64,000 nt of DNA from Brevundimonas sp. (GCA_004296955.1 SCVB01000042.1:62001-126000), one strand, 5' to 3'. Numbered from the stretch's first letter, positions 1 through 10,724 are shown. Program-made: numbers and translations. The notes: generated by a model from the letters alone, not told the origin.

Positions 1-526
1 GCGGCGTCGGAGCCGGGACGGGCGGCGCGGCGTCCGGCTGGTCCGGCGCCGGCGGGGCGTCGGGCTGGTCGGGCATCGGCGGAGCCTCCGGTTCCGCGAC
101 GTCGGTCGTCGCATCGGTGATCGACGGAGCCGCCGAGAACTGGGCGCTGGTCCAGCCGACCGCCACGCCTGCGCCTTCCTGGCGCACGCCGGCGGAGACC
201 GGAACGGCGCGCAGCTGGCCGTCGGCGCCGCGGACGGTCAGTTCCTGTCCGGCAGCGCTGTTGCGGGCGCCTTCCAGCTGACCCAGCACCGTGCCGTCGG
301 AACCCTTGACGTCGGCGCCGGGCTGAAGCGTCAGGCTTTGCGGCTGCTGCTGTTCCGCTGCGGGCGGCGTGGCGGCGGGCGGCTGGGCCGGGGCCGGCTG
401 GGCGGCGGCGGGCGGCGTGGCCGTCGCCGGGGGCGGGGTTTGCGGGGCCGTGCCGTCCTGGGCGAACGCGGGAGCGGTCATGAGGAACAGGCCGGCGACG
501 CCAGTGAGGAGCGCGGTCTTTCGCAT
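1..526 (-). CDS. Secreted Ala/Pro-rich protein (partial, C-terminus outside window)
   Basis: Reading leftward from an ATG at 524-526, the frame stays open to the window edge, about 175 codons. The first ~22 residues are a clear signal peptide (two basic residues, hydrophobic core, AFA-QD cleavage context). A Pro/Ala/Gln-rich linker follows, then a stretch reading GADVKGSDGTVLGQLEGA, which resembles the start of a PRC-barrel-like beta unit, and then more Pro/Asp/Gln-rich low-complexity sequence with repeated PDQPDAPP-type units. It is probably a periplasmic or envelope protein. No enzyme motif is visible and function is unknown. The 150 bp between it and typA (same strand) holds no gene and is its likely promoter region. 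Confidence 0.75.
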   Translation of the reverse strand, partial: MRKTALLTGVAGLFLMTAPAFAQDGTAPQTPPPATATPPAAAQPAPAQPPAATPPAAEQQQPQSLTLQPGADVKGSDGTVLGQLEGARNSAAGQELTVRGADGQLRAVPVSAGVRQEGAGVAVGWTSAQFSAAPSITDATTDVAEPEAPPMPDQPDAPPAPDQPDAAPPVPAPTP

Positions 527-676
527 GATGTCTGCCTTGTCTACGCGAGCGGGGAGGGCTCGCACCGACAGGAAAACACAGGCTGTGACCGTTTGTTTCG
601 TCCGCCCCGAAATGACCCCGAGACCGCCCGGATTGGCCGATTTCGGCTCGCTGACCGCCGCGATCGGACCGGCTTC

Positions 677-2506
<1,830 letters not shown>

Positions 2507-2621
2507 TTGACTATCAGACGTGCAAGGCGGCCGGCCCGGGCGAAACATTGGGGCGGCGGCTGGGTTCAGGCGACGGTGCGGGGAGCGCGCGCCTCTTACA
2601 GGGGCGCACGCGGAAACGCCA

Positions 2622-2640
2622 GTGCGTGACGAACACGCAC
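2622..2640. terminator. Stem-loop between OPT gene and typA
   Basis: A perfect inverted repeat GTGCGTG-acgaa-CACGCAC, 7-bp arms and a 5-nt loop, sits 50 bp past the end of the OPT transporter gene and about 115 bp before typA. No U-tract follows, so it may be a weak terminator for the OPT transcript or an operator for typA. The rest of the 2507-2689 gap shows nothing else I can assign. Confidence 0.4.
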
Positions 2641-2689
2641 CGGCGTAACGGCGGGTCTATGCCTCAGGAAAAGGGCGGCGCGAAGGCGG

Positions 2690-4750
2690 TCAGACCTTGG
2701 CCGACCGGTTCCGCACCCAGGCGTAGAGGGCGAAGGTCAGCGCCGCGAAGGCCACGATTCCCGCCGGCATGGCCGGCCAGGCGTCGCCCATCGGGAAGAA
2801 GCGCGCGAATGGCGCATCGTCGCCGGTCGCCACGATCACCCCGGCGGTCATCACCAGGAACAGGCTCTCGCCGACGATCAGGCCCGAGGCCAGCAGCACG
2901 CCCATGCGGCGGCCGACGTCGGCGAACCGGGTGCCCTTGATCGCCTTGTCGTAGATTGCGCCGCAGACCGCCCCGACCACCAGCATCATGGTCACGGCGG
3001 CCGGCAGGTAGAAGCCGATGCCGACGGCCAGGGGCGGCAGCATGATCCGGCCGTTGGTCGCGCCCCGCAGCGCCGCGTCCAGGATGATGATCACGACGCC
3101 GATGACCGCGCCGAGGCCGATCAGGTCCCAGCGCAGGCCGCCCTCGATCACGCCCTTGGCCAGGGCCGAGATCAGCGTCGCCTGGGGCGCCGCCAGCGGC
3201 GCGTCGGCAATGCCGGCCGGTCCGCCCTCGAAGCCGAAGGCCTTGTTCAGCAGGTTCAGGATCAGCGGAATGACGATGGCGCCGGCGATGACGCCGACGA
3301 TCAGCGCCGTCTGCTGTCGCCAGGGCGTCGCCTGGACCAGCTGGCCGGTCTTCAGGTCCTGGAGGTTGTCGTTGGCGATCACGGCCACGGCGAAGACTAC
3401 CGCCGTCACGATCAGGGCGAAGGCCACCACCGAGGGATCTGCGGGCAGCCCCGCCAGCGCCAGGACGCCCAGCATCAGCACCGAGGCGATGACGATGGCC
3501 AGGATGCCGACGCCCGAAACCGGGCTGTTCGACGAGCCGATCAGCCCGGCCATATAGCCGCAGATGGCGGCCACGGCGAAGCCGATGAAGACCACATAGA
3601 TCAGTCCGCCGCCGACCAGCAGGGCGGTCGAGCCGGCCAGCGTCGGATTGCCCTGGGCGAACCAGGCCAGGATGCCGGCGATGCCGACCAGGCAGGCGAC
3701 CGACAGGCCGGCGACGATATTGATCGGAATGTCCTGCTCGGTGCGCTCCAGCACCTCGCCGCCCTGACGGCGGCGGTTGGCCGCCAGGGCCGAGCTCAGG
3801 CCGCCGATCAGCGGGCCGGCCAGTTTGATCAGGGTCCAGATGGCGGCCACGCCGATGACGCCGGCCCCCATGAAGCGGACTTCGCGGCTCCAGACCGTCC
3901 CGGCCAGTTCTTCCGCGCCCACGCCCGCGGGCAGGGTCGTGGCGATCGAGGGAATGCCGTGGGCGGTCAGCCAGGCGATGGTCTCGGGGCTGGTCAGGAT
4001 CGGCACGGCGACGCACCACGCCAGGATCAGGCCGAACAGCTGGGCCAGGCCCACGCTAAGGCCGATCAGGTGGCCCGCGCCGAGCAGGGCGAACTGCATG
4101 CCGAAGCCGACGCCGGTCGCCCCGCCGCCCAGCGAGGCCGGCAGCTTGATGAACCGCGCGGCCTCGCCCGCGAACACCCGCCCCGCGACCAGCAGGGCGT
4201 AGCCGGCCGAAACCACCGAGCCGACGATCACCACCCACAGGCCCGAGGCGTTCTCGCGGACGGCGCTCTCGGTCTGTTCGGCCCCGCGCGAGCCGACGGT
4301 CAGGACCTCGGCCGCCGCCACGCCTTCGGGATAGGGCAGATTGGCCTCGACCACGAGCGCGCGACGCAGGGGAATGGAGAAGGTCACGCCCAGCACGCCG
4401 CCGAAGACGCAGATCAGAACCGACTCCCAGAACGGGAACTCCAGCCACCAGCCGACCATGACCAGGCCGGGCAGGACGAAGATGATGGAGCTCATCGCCC
4501 CGCCGACCGAGGCCACGGTCTGGACCGTCATGTTCTCCCAGATGGTCGAGGTCTTGAACATCCGCAGGATGGCCATGGAAATGACCGCCGCCGGAATGGC
4601 CGAGGCGAAGGTCAGCCCGACCTTCAGGCCCAGATAGGTGTTCGCGGCGGTGAAGATCACCGCCAGGATGCAGCCCAGCACCAGGGCGCGCAGCGTCAGC
4701 TCGATACGCTTGACGCCGCTCACGGGCGCGCTCGCGGGTGTGTCGGTCAT
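2690..4750 (-). CDS. OPT family oligopeptide transporter
   Basis: A 686-residue polytopic membrane protein with more than twelve hydrophobic segments. It carries the OPT hallmarks near the N-terminus (AANTYLGLKVG around residue 40, SIPLRRALV and NLPYPEGVAAAEVL around 135-155), so it belongs to the bacterial OPT family of peptide or metal-chelate transporters that act as cation symporters. An upstream in-frame extension of 52 residues is encoded by the heptamer repeat region and is not real. The ATG at 4748-4750 follows a GGGAGAGGG ribosome binding site. Substrate cannot be told from sequence. Confidence 0.92.
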   Translation of the reverse strand: MTDTPASAPVSGVKRIELTLRALVLGCILAVIFTAANTYLGLKVGLTFASAIPAAVISMAILRMFKTSTIWENMTVQTVASVGGAMSSIIFVLPGLVMVGWWLEFPFWESVLICVFGGVLGVTFSIPLRRALVVEANLPYPEGVAAAEVLTVGSRGAEQTESAVRENASGLWVVIVGSVVSAGYALLVAGRVFAGEAARFIKLPASLGGGATGVGFGMQFALLGAGHLIGLSVGLAQLFGLILAWCVAVPILTSPETIAWLTAHGIPSIATTLPAGVGAEELAGTVWSREVRFMGAGVIGVAAIWTLIKLAGPLIGGLSSALAANRRRQGGEVLERTEQDIPINIVAGLSVACLVGIAGILAWFAQGNPTLAGSTALLVGGGLIYVVFIGFAVAAICGYMAGLIGSSNSPVSGVGILAIVIASVLMLGVLALAGLPADPSVVAFALIVTAVVFAVAVIANDNLQDLKTGQLVQATPWRQQTALIVGVIAGAIVIPLILNLLNKAFGFEGGPAGIADAPLAAPQATLISALAKGVIEGGLRWDLIGLGAVIGVVIIILDAALRGATNGRIMLPPLAVGIGFYLPAAVTMMLVVGAVCGAIYDKAIKGTRFADVGRRMGVLLASGLIVGESLFLVMTAGVIVATGDDAPFARFFPMGDAWPAMPAGIVAFAALTFALYAWVRNRSAKV

Positions 4751-4808
4751 TGGGGTCCCTCTCCCTTGTCGGCGGGAGGTAAGCCGGAAAAGCGGTGAGT
4801 GGCTAGAG

Positions 4809-4910
4809 GTGATTGGTGGTTGGTGATTGGTGGCTGCAGGGATAGCCGCCGGAGCTGTGCGCCCACCGCCGGCATGAGCCACCAGCCACCAATCACCAGC
4901 CGCCAATCAC
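4809..4910. repeat. Inverted heptamer array A (GTGATTG/GTGGCTG type)
   Basis: The left arm (4809-4836) consists of four 7-bp units GTGATTG, GTGGTTG, GTGATTG, GTGGCTG. The right arm (4883-4910) is the inverted counterpart with 26 of 28 positions complementary. A 46-bp spacer separates them. It fills the divergent gap between the OPT transporter and the cytochrome c' gene and could form a long hairpin in DNA or RNA. Confidence 0.85.
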
Positions 4911-4976
4911 CCCGCTCCCTCATTGACTCCCGCCTCGCCCCGACGGAGCCTCGCCGCGAAAACGGGGAGAGACACG

Positions 4977-5435
4977 ATGAAGCGGATACTGACAGGGGCG
5001 GCGGTCGGTCTGCTGTGCCTCGGCGGCGCGGCCGGAGCGCAGGAAGCCCGCACCCCGGCGGCGGACATCGTCGAGGCCCGGCAGGCGGCTATGATGCTGT
5101 CGGGCGTGGCCATGGGCTCGACCAAGGCGGCGATCGACGCCGGCCAGCCGATCGCCAGCCAGCGCTTCCCGACCCGCGCCCTGGCCCGCTGGGCTCATGC
5201 GGTCCCCGGCGCCTTCCCGGCCGGCAGCGGCGCCGAGGCCGGCGTGCCCACCAACGCCAAACCCGAAATCTGGAGCGACCGCGCCGGTTTCGAGGCGAAG
5301 GCCGCCGACTACGCCGCCGCCGCCGACCGCCTCGCCGAACTGGCCGCTGGCGAGGACCCCGCCGCCTTCGCCGCCCAATGGGCCGTCGTCCGCGCGAGCT
5401 GCCAGTCGTGTCACGACGGGTACAAGGCGGGCTGA
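4977..5435 (+). CDS. Cytochrome c' family protein
   Basis: A 152-residue exported protein: signal peptide (cleavage near AGA-QE), a mostly helical body, and a single heme-binding CQSCH motif 10 residues from the C-terminus. A C-terminal CxxCH in an ~130-residue four-helix domain is the signature of class II cytochromes c'. These are periplasmic, often high-spin, NO- or CO-binding proteins. The start is the ATG at 4977 behind GGGGAGAG; an upstream in-frame ATG at 4923 lies in the repeat-flanking sequence and would put 18 residues before the signal peptide. The partner is unknown. Confidence 0.9.
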   Translation: MKRILTGAAVGLLCLGGAAGAQEARTPAADIVEARQAAMMLSGVAMGSTKAAIDAGQPIASQRFPTRALARWAHAVPGAFPAGSGAEAGVPTNAKPEIWSDRAGFEAKAADYAAAADRLAELAAGEDPAAFAAQWAVVRASCQSCHDGYKAG

Positions 5436-5442
5436 GGGATCG

Positions 5443-5575
5443 GGCAACAGGCAACAGGCAACAGGCAACAGTTTGTAGTCGCCCGAAGCGTTGCCCGGCT
5501 CGCCCCGCTTCCGTTGGCGCGGATTTTACGCCATCGCTCCTGTTGCCTGTTGCCTGTTGCCTGTTGCCTGTTGCC
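5443..5575. repeat. Inverted heptamer array B (GGCAACA type)
   Basis: Four exact copies of GGCAACA (5443-5470) and, after 69 bp, five exact copies of the inverted unit TGTTGCC (5541-5575). All copies are identical, so this is the cleanest example of the arrays in the window. It lies between the cytochrome c' stop and the mutM start. Transcripts could fold into a perfect ~28-bp stem. Confidence 0.93.
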
Positions 5576-5586
5576 TTGGTCCCCTC

Positions 5587-6450
5587 ATGCCCGAACTCCC
5601 CGAGGTCGAAACCGTCCGGCGCGGCCTTGAGCCCGTCCTGACCGGCGCGCGTCTGACGCGGGTGCGTCAGAACCGGCCCGACCTGCGCTTCCCCTTCCCC
5701 GACCGCTTCCCCGAACGGCTCGAGGGGGCGACCGTCGAACGTATCGACCGCCGCGCCAAATACCTGCTCATGCCCCTGTCCACCGGTGAGACCTGGGTCA
5801 GCCACCTCGGCATGACCGGCCGCTTCACCCTCGACGGCGAACAGCTGGGCGAGTTCGAGGAAGCCGCGCCGATCGCCGGCAAGCATGAACATATGAGCCT
5901 CTGCGCCGTGCGCGGGGGCGTCACGACCAGCGTGGGTTTCGCCGACGCCCGCCGCTTCGGCTTCATGGGCCTCATCCCGACGGCGGAGGTCGAGGCCCAT
6001 CCGTGGTTCGCCGCCCTCGGCCCCGAACCGCTCGGCAACGGCTTCTCCGGCGCCCACCTCGCCGAGGCCTTCTCCGGCCGGAAGCAGAACATCAAGGTCA
6101 GCCTGCTGGATCAGCGCAACGTCGCCGGCCTGGGCAACATCTATGTCTGCGAGGCCCTCTACCGCGCCCGCATCTCGCCCCTGGTCGCGGCGGGCAAGGT
6201 CTCGAAACCCCGCCTCGAAACCCTCGCCGCCGTGGTCCGCGACGTCCTCAACGAGGCCATCCTCGCCGGCGGCTCGACGCTGAAGGACTTCGCCAACGCC
6301 GACGGGGGGCAGGGCTATTTCCAGCACCGCTTCGACGTCTACGGCCGCGAGGGCCAGCCCTGCCTCGCGGAAGGCTGCGGGGGCGTCGTCAAACGCACCG
6401 TACAGGCCGGCCGCTCGACCTTCTGGTGTCCGGTCTGCCAGAAACGGTGA
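5587..6450 (+). CDS. mutM: Formamidopyrimidine-DNA glycosylase
   Basis: A 287-residue Fpg/MutM of usual length, which removes 8-oxoguanine and other oxidised purines and nicks the abasic site. It begins MPELPEVET, giving the catalytic N-terminal proline and the following glutamate after Met removal, and this fixes the ATG at 5587. It contains the H2TH DNA-binding region (QRNVAGLGNIYVCEALYRA) and ends with a zinc finger whose cysteines are spaced Cx4C...Cx2C, a small departure from the usual Cx2C first pair. The in-frame extension upstream is translated heptamer repeat and is rejected. Confidence 0.96.
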   Translation: MPELPEVETVRRGLEPVLTGARLTRVRQNRPDLRFPFPDRFPERLEGATVERIDRRAKYLLMPLSTGETWVSHLGMTGRFTLDGEQLGEFEEAAPIAGKHEHMSLCAVRGGVTTSVGFADARRFGFMGLIPTAEVEAHPWFAALGPEPLGNGFSGAHLAEAFSGRKQNIKVSLLDQRNVAGLGNIYVCEALYRARISPLVAAGKVSKPRLETLAAVVRDVLNEAILAGGSTLKDFANADGGQGYFQHRFDVYGREGQPCLAEGCGGVVKRTVQAGRSTFWCPVCQKR

Positions 6451-6453
6451 CGC

Positions 6454-6525
6454 TTGGTGGCTGGTGAAGAGTAGCCTGATCCTCTACCCCGGCTCCACCA
6501 ACCACCAGCCACCAGCCACCAGCCA
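6454..6525. repeat. Inverted heptamer array C (CACCAGC type)
   Basis: The right side has three exact CACCAGC units (6503-6523). The left side is a short inverted match, TTGGTGGCTGGTG (6454-6466), just after the mutM stop. This is a degenerate member of the same family of intergenic elements, directly before the DUF1697 gene. Confidence 0.75.
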
Positions 6526-6532
6526 CTCCTCC

Positions 6533-7072
6533 TTGACCCACCGCATCATCCTCTTCCGCGGCATGAACACCGGCGGCGTCCGGGCGCCCGTCGGCGAGCA
6601 GCGCGCCATGGCCGAAGCGATGGGCCTGAAGAATCCCCGCACGCTTCTGGCCAGCGGCAATCTGGTGGTCGAAAGCGGCCAGGCCGCGGACGCCCTCGAA
6701 CGCGACATCGAGGCCGCCATGGAGAAGACCTTCGGCCTCAACGTCGCCGCCATGGTGCGCACGCCGGCGCAGTGGGCGGCGCTGGTCGCGGCCAACCCCT
6801 TCCCCGGGGAAGCCGCGCGCGATCCGTCGAAGGTCCTGGTCATGGTCATGAAGGACGGCGTCAGGCCGGGCGGCGTGGACGCGCTCCGCGCCTTCGCCAT
6901 GGACGGGGAGCGGGTCGAGGCGGCGGCCGGCGCCCTGTTCTTCTGGCACCCGGACGGCATCGGCGTGTCGAGGATGGCCGGAAAAGCCACGCCGCGCCTG
7001 ATCGGCCTGGGCACGGGCCGGAACTGGAACACCGTCCTCAAGCTGGCGGACATGGTCGGGCTGACGCGCTAG
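6533..7072 (+). CDS. DUF1697 family protein
   Basis: A 179-residue cytoplasmic protein matching the DUF1697 pattern: RGMNTGGVR near the N-terminus, a LASGNLVVES strand, a middle segment with NPFP, and a C-terminal ATPRLIGLGTGRNWNTVLKL block where the family has its conserved T-x-R-N-W motif. Function is unknown. The conserved N-terminal strand RIILFRGMN requires a start upstream of the first internal ATG, so I place it at TTG 6533; the codons before that are translated repeat. No strong ribosome binding site is visible. Confidence 0.85.
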   Translation: MTHRIILFRGMNTGGVRAPVGEQRAMAEAMGLKNPRTLLASGNLVVESGQAADALERDIEAAMEKTFGLNVAAMVRTPAQWAALVAANPFPGEAARDPSKVLVMVMKDGVRPGGVDALRAFAMDGERVEAAAGALFFWHPDGIGVSRMAGKATPRLIGLGTGRNWNTVLKLADMVGLTR

Positions 7073-7081
7073 AACCCGGCC

Positions 7082-7531
7082 ATGAGTCACCGCCGCACCC
7101 ATCTCTGGATCAGCCTCATCGTCGGCCTGGCCGTCTGGGGCGGCTATTTCGGTCACTTCATCCAGCAGATGCGCCGCGGCGAGACCGGCGGCCTTGCCCT
7201 CTGGTTCCTCGGCGCCCTGGCCGTGATCGTCCTGGCCGAGACCGTGGCCACCGGCCTGATCGCCTGGCTGTTCCGCCGCCGCGCCCGCGTCCTCGATGAG
7301 GGCCCGACGCTGGACGCCGCCCTGAAGGCCAGCCATGTCGCCCTGATGCTGCTGATCGGCCTGGCGCTGGCCGCGGCGGCGGCGCTGGCCTTCGCCTCCC
7401 TGTTCGGCTGGAGCCTCGATCTGTCCGGCGCGCGCGGTCAGGTCATCGCCGCCAACGCCCTGCTGGCCATGGTGGTGAGTGCGGAACTGCTGCGGGCCGG
7501 CCTGACCCTGGCGCTGCTGCCGAGGCGGTAG
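7082..7531 (+). CDS. Small four-helix membrane protein, unknown function
   Basis: 149 residues with four predicted membrane segments (about 8-26, 40-62, 82-106, 120-143) and short basic loops, starting 9 bp after the DUF1697 stop, so the two are probably one transcript. I recognise no family motif. It ends directly at heptamer array D. Confidence 0.8.
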   Translation: MSHRRTHLWISLIVGLAVWGGYFGHFIQQMRRGETGGLALWFLGALAVIVLAETVATGLIAWLFRRRARVLDEGPTLDAALKASHVALMLLIGLALAAAAALAFASLFGWSLDLSGARGQVIAANALLAMVVSAELLRAGLTLALLPRR

Positions 7532-7661
7532 GGTGGCTGGTGGCTGGTGGCTGGTGGCCAGTGACCAATGAGTAAGCGGGTCAGGCGCTGGCCGTCGACG
7601 AAATCTTCGCCAAATCTGGACGCCCCGCTCACGAGCCACTAGCCACTAGCCACTCGCCACT
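7532..7661. repeat. Inverted heptamer array D (GGTGGCT/AGCCACT type)
   Basis: The left arm has three GGTGGCT units plus a diverged fourth (7532-7558). The right arm has three AGCCACT units plus CGCCACT (7634-7661). The arms are imperfectly complementary because the unit differs by one base. Spacer about 75 bp. It lies between the membrane protein and the enoyl-CoA hydratase. Confidence 0.85.
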
Positions 7662-7681
7662 CCTTCGGAGCCGCCCCCCCC

Positions 7682-8470
7682 ATGGCCGACACCTTCTCCA
7701 CCCTCCTGATCGAACGCCACGCCGACGGCTATGCGCTGGTGACCCTGAACCGGCCCGAGGCGCTGAACGCCCTCAACTCCCAGCTTTTCCGCGACCTGGC
7801 CGCCTTCCTCGACAGCGTCGAATACGACGACAGCGTCCGCTGCCTGATCCTGACCGGTTCGGGCGACAAGGCCTTCGCCGCCGGCGCCGACATCAAGGAG
7901 ATGTCCGACCAGTCCTACGCCGACATGTACAAGGCCAATTTCTTCGCCCTCGGCCACGACCGCATCACCCGCTTCCGCAAGCCGATCATCGCCGCGGTCA
8001 ACGGCTTCGCCCTCGGCGGCGGCTGTGAACTGGCCATGCTGTGCGACTTCATCGTCGCCTCGGAGAAGGCCAAATTCGGCCAGCCCGAGATCAATCTCGG
8101 CGTCGCCCCCGGCATCGGCGGCTCCCAGCGCCTGACCCGTCTGGTCGGCAAGTCCAAGGCCATGGACATGGTCCTGACCGCCCGCATGATGGACGCCGCC
8201 GAGGCCGAGCGCGCCGGCCTCGCCGCCCGCGTCGTCCCGCACGAGACCCTGCTGGACGAGGTCCGCAAGATCGCCGCGAAGATCGCCTCGCAAAGCCCGC
8301 TCGCCGTCATGGCCAACAAGGAAATGGTCAACGCCGCCCTCGAGACCACCCTGACCCAGGGCGTCCAGTTCGAACGCCGCCTGTTCCACAGCCTGTTCGC
8401 CTTCGAGGACCAGAAGGAGGGCATGGCGGCCTTCGTCGAGAAGCGGAAGCCGGTGTTCACGGGGAAATAG
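7682..8470 (+). CDS. Enoyl-CoA hydratase (crotonase family)
   Basis: A 262-residue crotonase of standard length. It shows the N-terminal NRPEALNALN strand, the first oxyanion-hole segment AFAAGADIKEM (about 64-74), the second GFALGGGCELAMLCD (about 102-116), and the catalytic glutamates in GQPEINLGVAPGIGG (about 134-148) that add water across the 2,3 double bond of enoyl-CoA. It is the type that acts on short or medium chains in beta-oxidation or phenylacetate breakdown. No pathway neighbours are present, so the exact substrate is open. Confidence 0.93.
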   Translation: MADTFSTLLIERHADGYALVTLNRPEALNALNSQLFRDLAAFLDSVEYDDSVRCLILTGSGDKAFAAGADIKEMSDQSYADMYKANFFALGHDRITRFRKPIIAAVNGFALGGGCELAMLCDFIVASEKAKFGQPEINLGVAPGIGGSQRLTRLVGKSKAMDMVLTARMMDAAEAERAGLAARVVPHETLLDEVRKIAAKIASQSPLAVMANKEMVNAALETTLTQGVQFERRLFHSLFAFEDQKEGMAAFVEKRKPVFTGK

Positions 8471-8510
8471 CCTCGCAGAACGACCTGGAACTGCGCGGCC
8501 GGGTCTTCCC

Positions 8511-10304
8511 CTATTCCGGTTCGGCCGCGGCTCGCCAGGCCTGTTCGTCGCTCAGGCCCTCAGCGCGCAGCCTTTGGACTCTTCGCCAACCCGGCAGGTC
8601 GCTGATCGCCTCGGCCGATCCCGGCTCCATCACGATTTCGGTCGTCGCCGAGTCTTCGCCCAGGTCCATGGGCCGGGTGACAGGCCGGGAGACCGCGCGC
8701 ACGACCCCCTCCTTGGAGATCAGGATCGCCCGCAGCCGGGGCGCGCGGCCGATCATCAGGAAGTCCTCGGACGTTCTGGTGCGCAAGCCTCGCGGCGCGA
8801 CCGCCGGCAGGCCGACCACATGGTTCAGTTCCATCTCGCCCCGGCCGTCCCGCCCCAGGGTCACATGCAGACGGTCGCCGGGCAGCGGCGCGACACCGTC
8901 ATAGGCGATGGCGAGATCCAGCACGCGGGTCGGAATGGGCGCCCGGGCCGGTTTGGAGCAAGCCACGGTTTTCGATACGCGGGCGTCCTCCAGTCGATAG
9001 TCGATGGTCACCGGGTTGCCGGCGTCGCAGGCCGCCTTCACCGCCTCGAAGGCTTCGCGCGGCGAGGTCACCGGGTCGCGCCCCTGCAGGGCAAGCACCT
9101 GCGCATCGGGCGAATCCGATCCGTCGCAGCGCTGAAGGTGGATGGTCAGTTGGTCGGCCTCATTGAGGCTGTAGCCGCAGGCGCCCGGCCAGGCGGCGTT
9201 GAACACCGGGTCAATGGCGGCGTTTATCATCTCCCACTGTTGCGCGGCAGGCGACCGGTCGCCGTCCATGTCGATGATCAGCGGGCCGTCCGCCTCTGTC
9301 TGGCCTGCCAGGGCGAAGGAGCCGGCGAGGACCAACCCTCCGGCCAGGGCGCCGACCGCCACGGTCAGGCGACGGGTGAGCCGGCCGACGGCGGGGCGCG
9401 GTTCCAGGATGGCCCTGACGCGACGCAAGGCAGCCGCGCCCCGTCGTCCCGTAAAGGTGAGCGCCAACCCGCCTTGTTCAATGCCGGCGCGATCGCGCAA
9501 CGCGTCGATCAGCGTCCGTGCATAGGCGCGTCGCGTGCCGCTCGTCGCGCCGGCCAGGGCAAGCGCGTCGCAGGCCTCCTCGCGCGCGAGGCGGCGGCGA
9601 GCGTGGAGCATCGTCAGCAGTGGATTGGCGGCCATGACGGTGAGCGCCGTTTCCTCCAGCCACATCGCCGTGAGGTCGCGCCGACGTAGATGGGCCATCT
9701 CGTGGGCGACGACCGCCCGAACATGGTCTGGCGGGCATCCGATCAGACTTGAGGGCAGGATCAGAACAGGTCTCAGCAAGCCGGCCAGGAAGGCCTCCGG
9801 GACCTCCGGACTGACGCGGACGATCAGCGATTGACCGGGGCGATCCGGCGCCCCGACCATTGTGGCCAACGCGGGCGAGGGGTGTTCCGCCCGTGCGATC
9901 ACAGCCGACAGGCGGCGGGCGCGCCGCACCAGACGACAGAGCCGGATCACGGCCAGCAAGCCGGCGGCGGATAGCGCGAGGAGCGCCAGGAGCGTCAGGT
10001 CGAAGGGGATTGCGCCGTCCGGCGCAGCCGCCGCGGAGATCAACCTGCCTGTCGGCTCGACCATCGTTTCCGAACCCGCCAGCGAGGTCACCACGACCGG
10101 CTCGGGGGCGACCCTCGGCGCCAGCAGGAAAAGCGCCGTCAGAACCGGGGTGATCGCGGGCAGCCAGAAGGCGCCGCTCCACAGTCGGTCGCGCCAAACC
10201 GGGTCATCGCTGACGCCTTCGGCCGCCCGGGCCGCAAGGCCCGTGGCGGCCGCGACGCCAATCGACGCCGCCAGGGTCAGGGCGAGGATCTCAACGGGGC
10301 TCAT
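8511..10304 (-). CDS. M56 family (BlaR1/MecR1-type) membrane metallopeptidase
   Basis: A 597-residue protein with an N-terminal membrane domain (segments near 5-25, 37-57, 105-125), a cytoplasmic zinc peptidase domain with HEMAH (HExxH) and following acidic residues, another membrane segment near residue 330, and a ~250-residue periplasmic C-terminal part. In the family the peptidase cleaves the partner BlaI-type repressor when the outer part senses a signal. The C-terminal part shows no SxxK penicillin-binding motif, so it is probably not a beta-lactam sensor. Its start (ATG at 10302-10304) overlaps the end of the BlaI gene by 14 bp. Confidence 0.88.
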   Translation of the reverse strand: MSPVEILALTLAASIGVAAATGLAARAAEGVSDDPVWRDRLWSGAFWLPAITPVLTALFLLAPRVAPEPVVVTSLAGSETMVEPTGRLISAAAAPDGAIPFDLTLLALLALSAAGLLAVIRLCRLVRRARRLSAVIARAEHPSPALATMVGAPDRPGQSLIVRVSPEVPEAFLAGLLRPVLILPSSLIGCPPDHVRAVVAHEMAHLRRRDLTAMWLEETALTVMAANPLLTMLHARRRLAREEACDALALAGATSGTRRAYARTLIDALRDRAGIEQGGLALTFTGRRGAAALRRVRAILEPRPAVGRLTRRLTVAVGALAGGLVLAGSFALAGQTEADGPLIIDMDGDRSPAAQQWEMINAAIDPVFNAAWPGACGYSLNEADQLTIHLQRCDGSDSPDAQVLALQGRDPVTSPREAFEAVKAACDAGNPVTIDYRLEDARVSKTVACSKPARAPIPTRVLDLAIAYDGVAPLPGDRLHVTLGRDGRGEMELNHVVGLPAVAPRGLRTRTSEDFLMIGRAPRLRAILISKEGVVRAVSRPVTRPMDLGEDSATTEIVMEPGSAEAISDLPGWRRVQRLRAEGLSDEQAWRAAAEPE

Positions 10305-10680
10305 CTTCACCCTCCGTCGACCGGGCCAGCAACGTCTCAAGCGCGGCGATGTCGTCGGCGTCCAGCAACTGACTGCCGGTGAATGCCGCCGCGGGCAGGG
10401 GGCCGTCGAGGTCCAGCAGGGCGCCCAGCCGCTTCATCAGCCCGCCGATCACCGCCGTCTTGGGCTGGGCGGTCGAATAGACGGCCATGCCGTGCACGTC
10501 GCGGCGGGTCAGCAGGCCCTTGGCCCGCATCCGCTCCAGCACAGTCCGCGTCGTCGACGACGTCCAGCCCAGATCCCCGGCGATCCGGTCCTGCACCTCG
10601 CGGGCGGACAGGTCCCCGTCACGCCAGAAGCATTTGAGGACATCCAGCTCGGTCTCGCTGGGGGCGGTCGGCTCGGCCAT
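10291..10680 (-). CDS. BlaI/MecI/CopY family transcriptional repressor
   Basis: 129 residues. The N-terminal winged helix (about 8-75) has the family pattern SETELDVLKCFWRDGDLSAREVQ and SSTTRTVLERMRAKGLLTR; a helical C-terminal dimerisation part follows. These repressors bind TACA/TGTA palindromes and are inactivated by cleavage by the co-encoded M56 peptidase. A perfect TACAATTGTA lies 34 bp upstream of the start, which implies autoregulation of the two-gene operon. No beta-lactamase gene is nearby, so the regulated target is unknown. Confidence 0.92.
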   Translation of the reverse strand: MAEPTAPSETELDVLKCFWRDGDLSAREVQDRIAGDLGWTSSTTRTVLERMRAKGLLTRRDVHGMAVYSTAQPKTAVIGGLMKRLGALLDLDGPLPAAAFTGSQLLDADDIAALETLLARSTEGEDEPR

Positions 10681-10714
10681 GGCGCGGGTCTCACGGTCAA
10701 TGTCGCGAGGACGC

Positions 10715-10724
10715 TACAATTGTA
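10715..10724. promoter_or_regulatory. BlaI-type operator TACAATTGTA
   Basis: A perfect 10-bp palindrome with the TACA...TGTA half-sites known for BlaI/MecI repressors, just upstream of the blaI-like gene. A further TGTA half-site occurs at 10741. Confidence 0.7.

Noticed and set aside
5443-5575. CRISPR-like tandem repeats
   Set aside because: Units are 7 bp with no spacers between copies, and arms are inverted; no cas genes are present.
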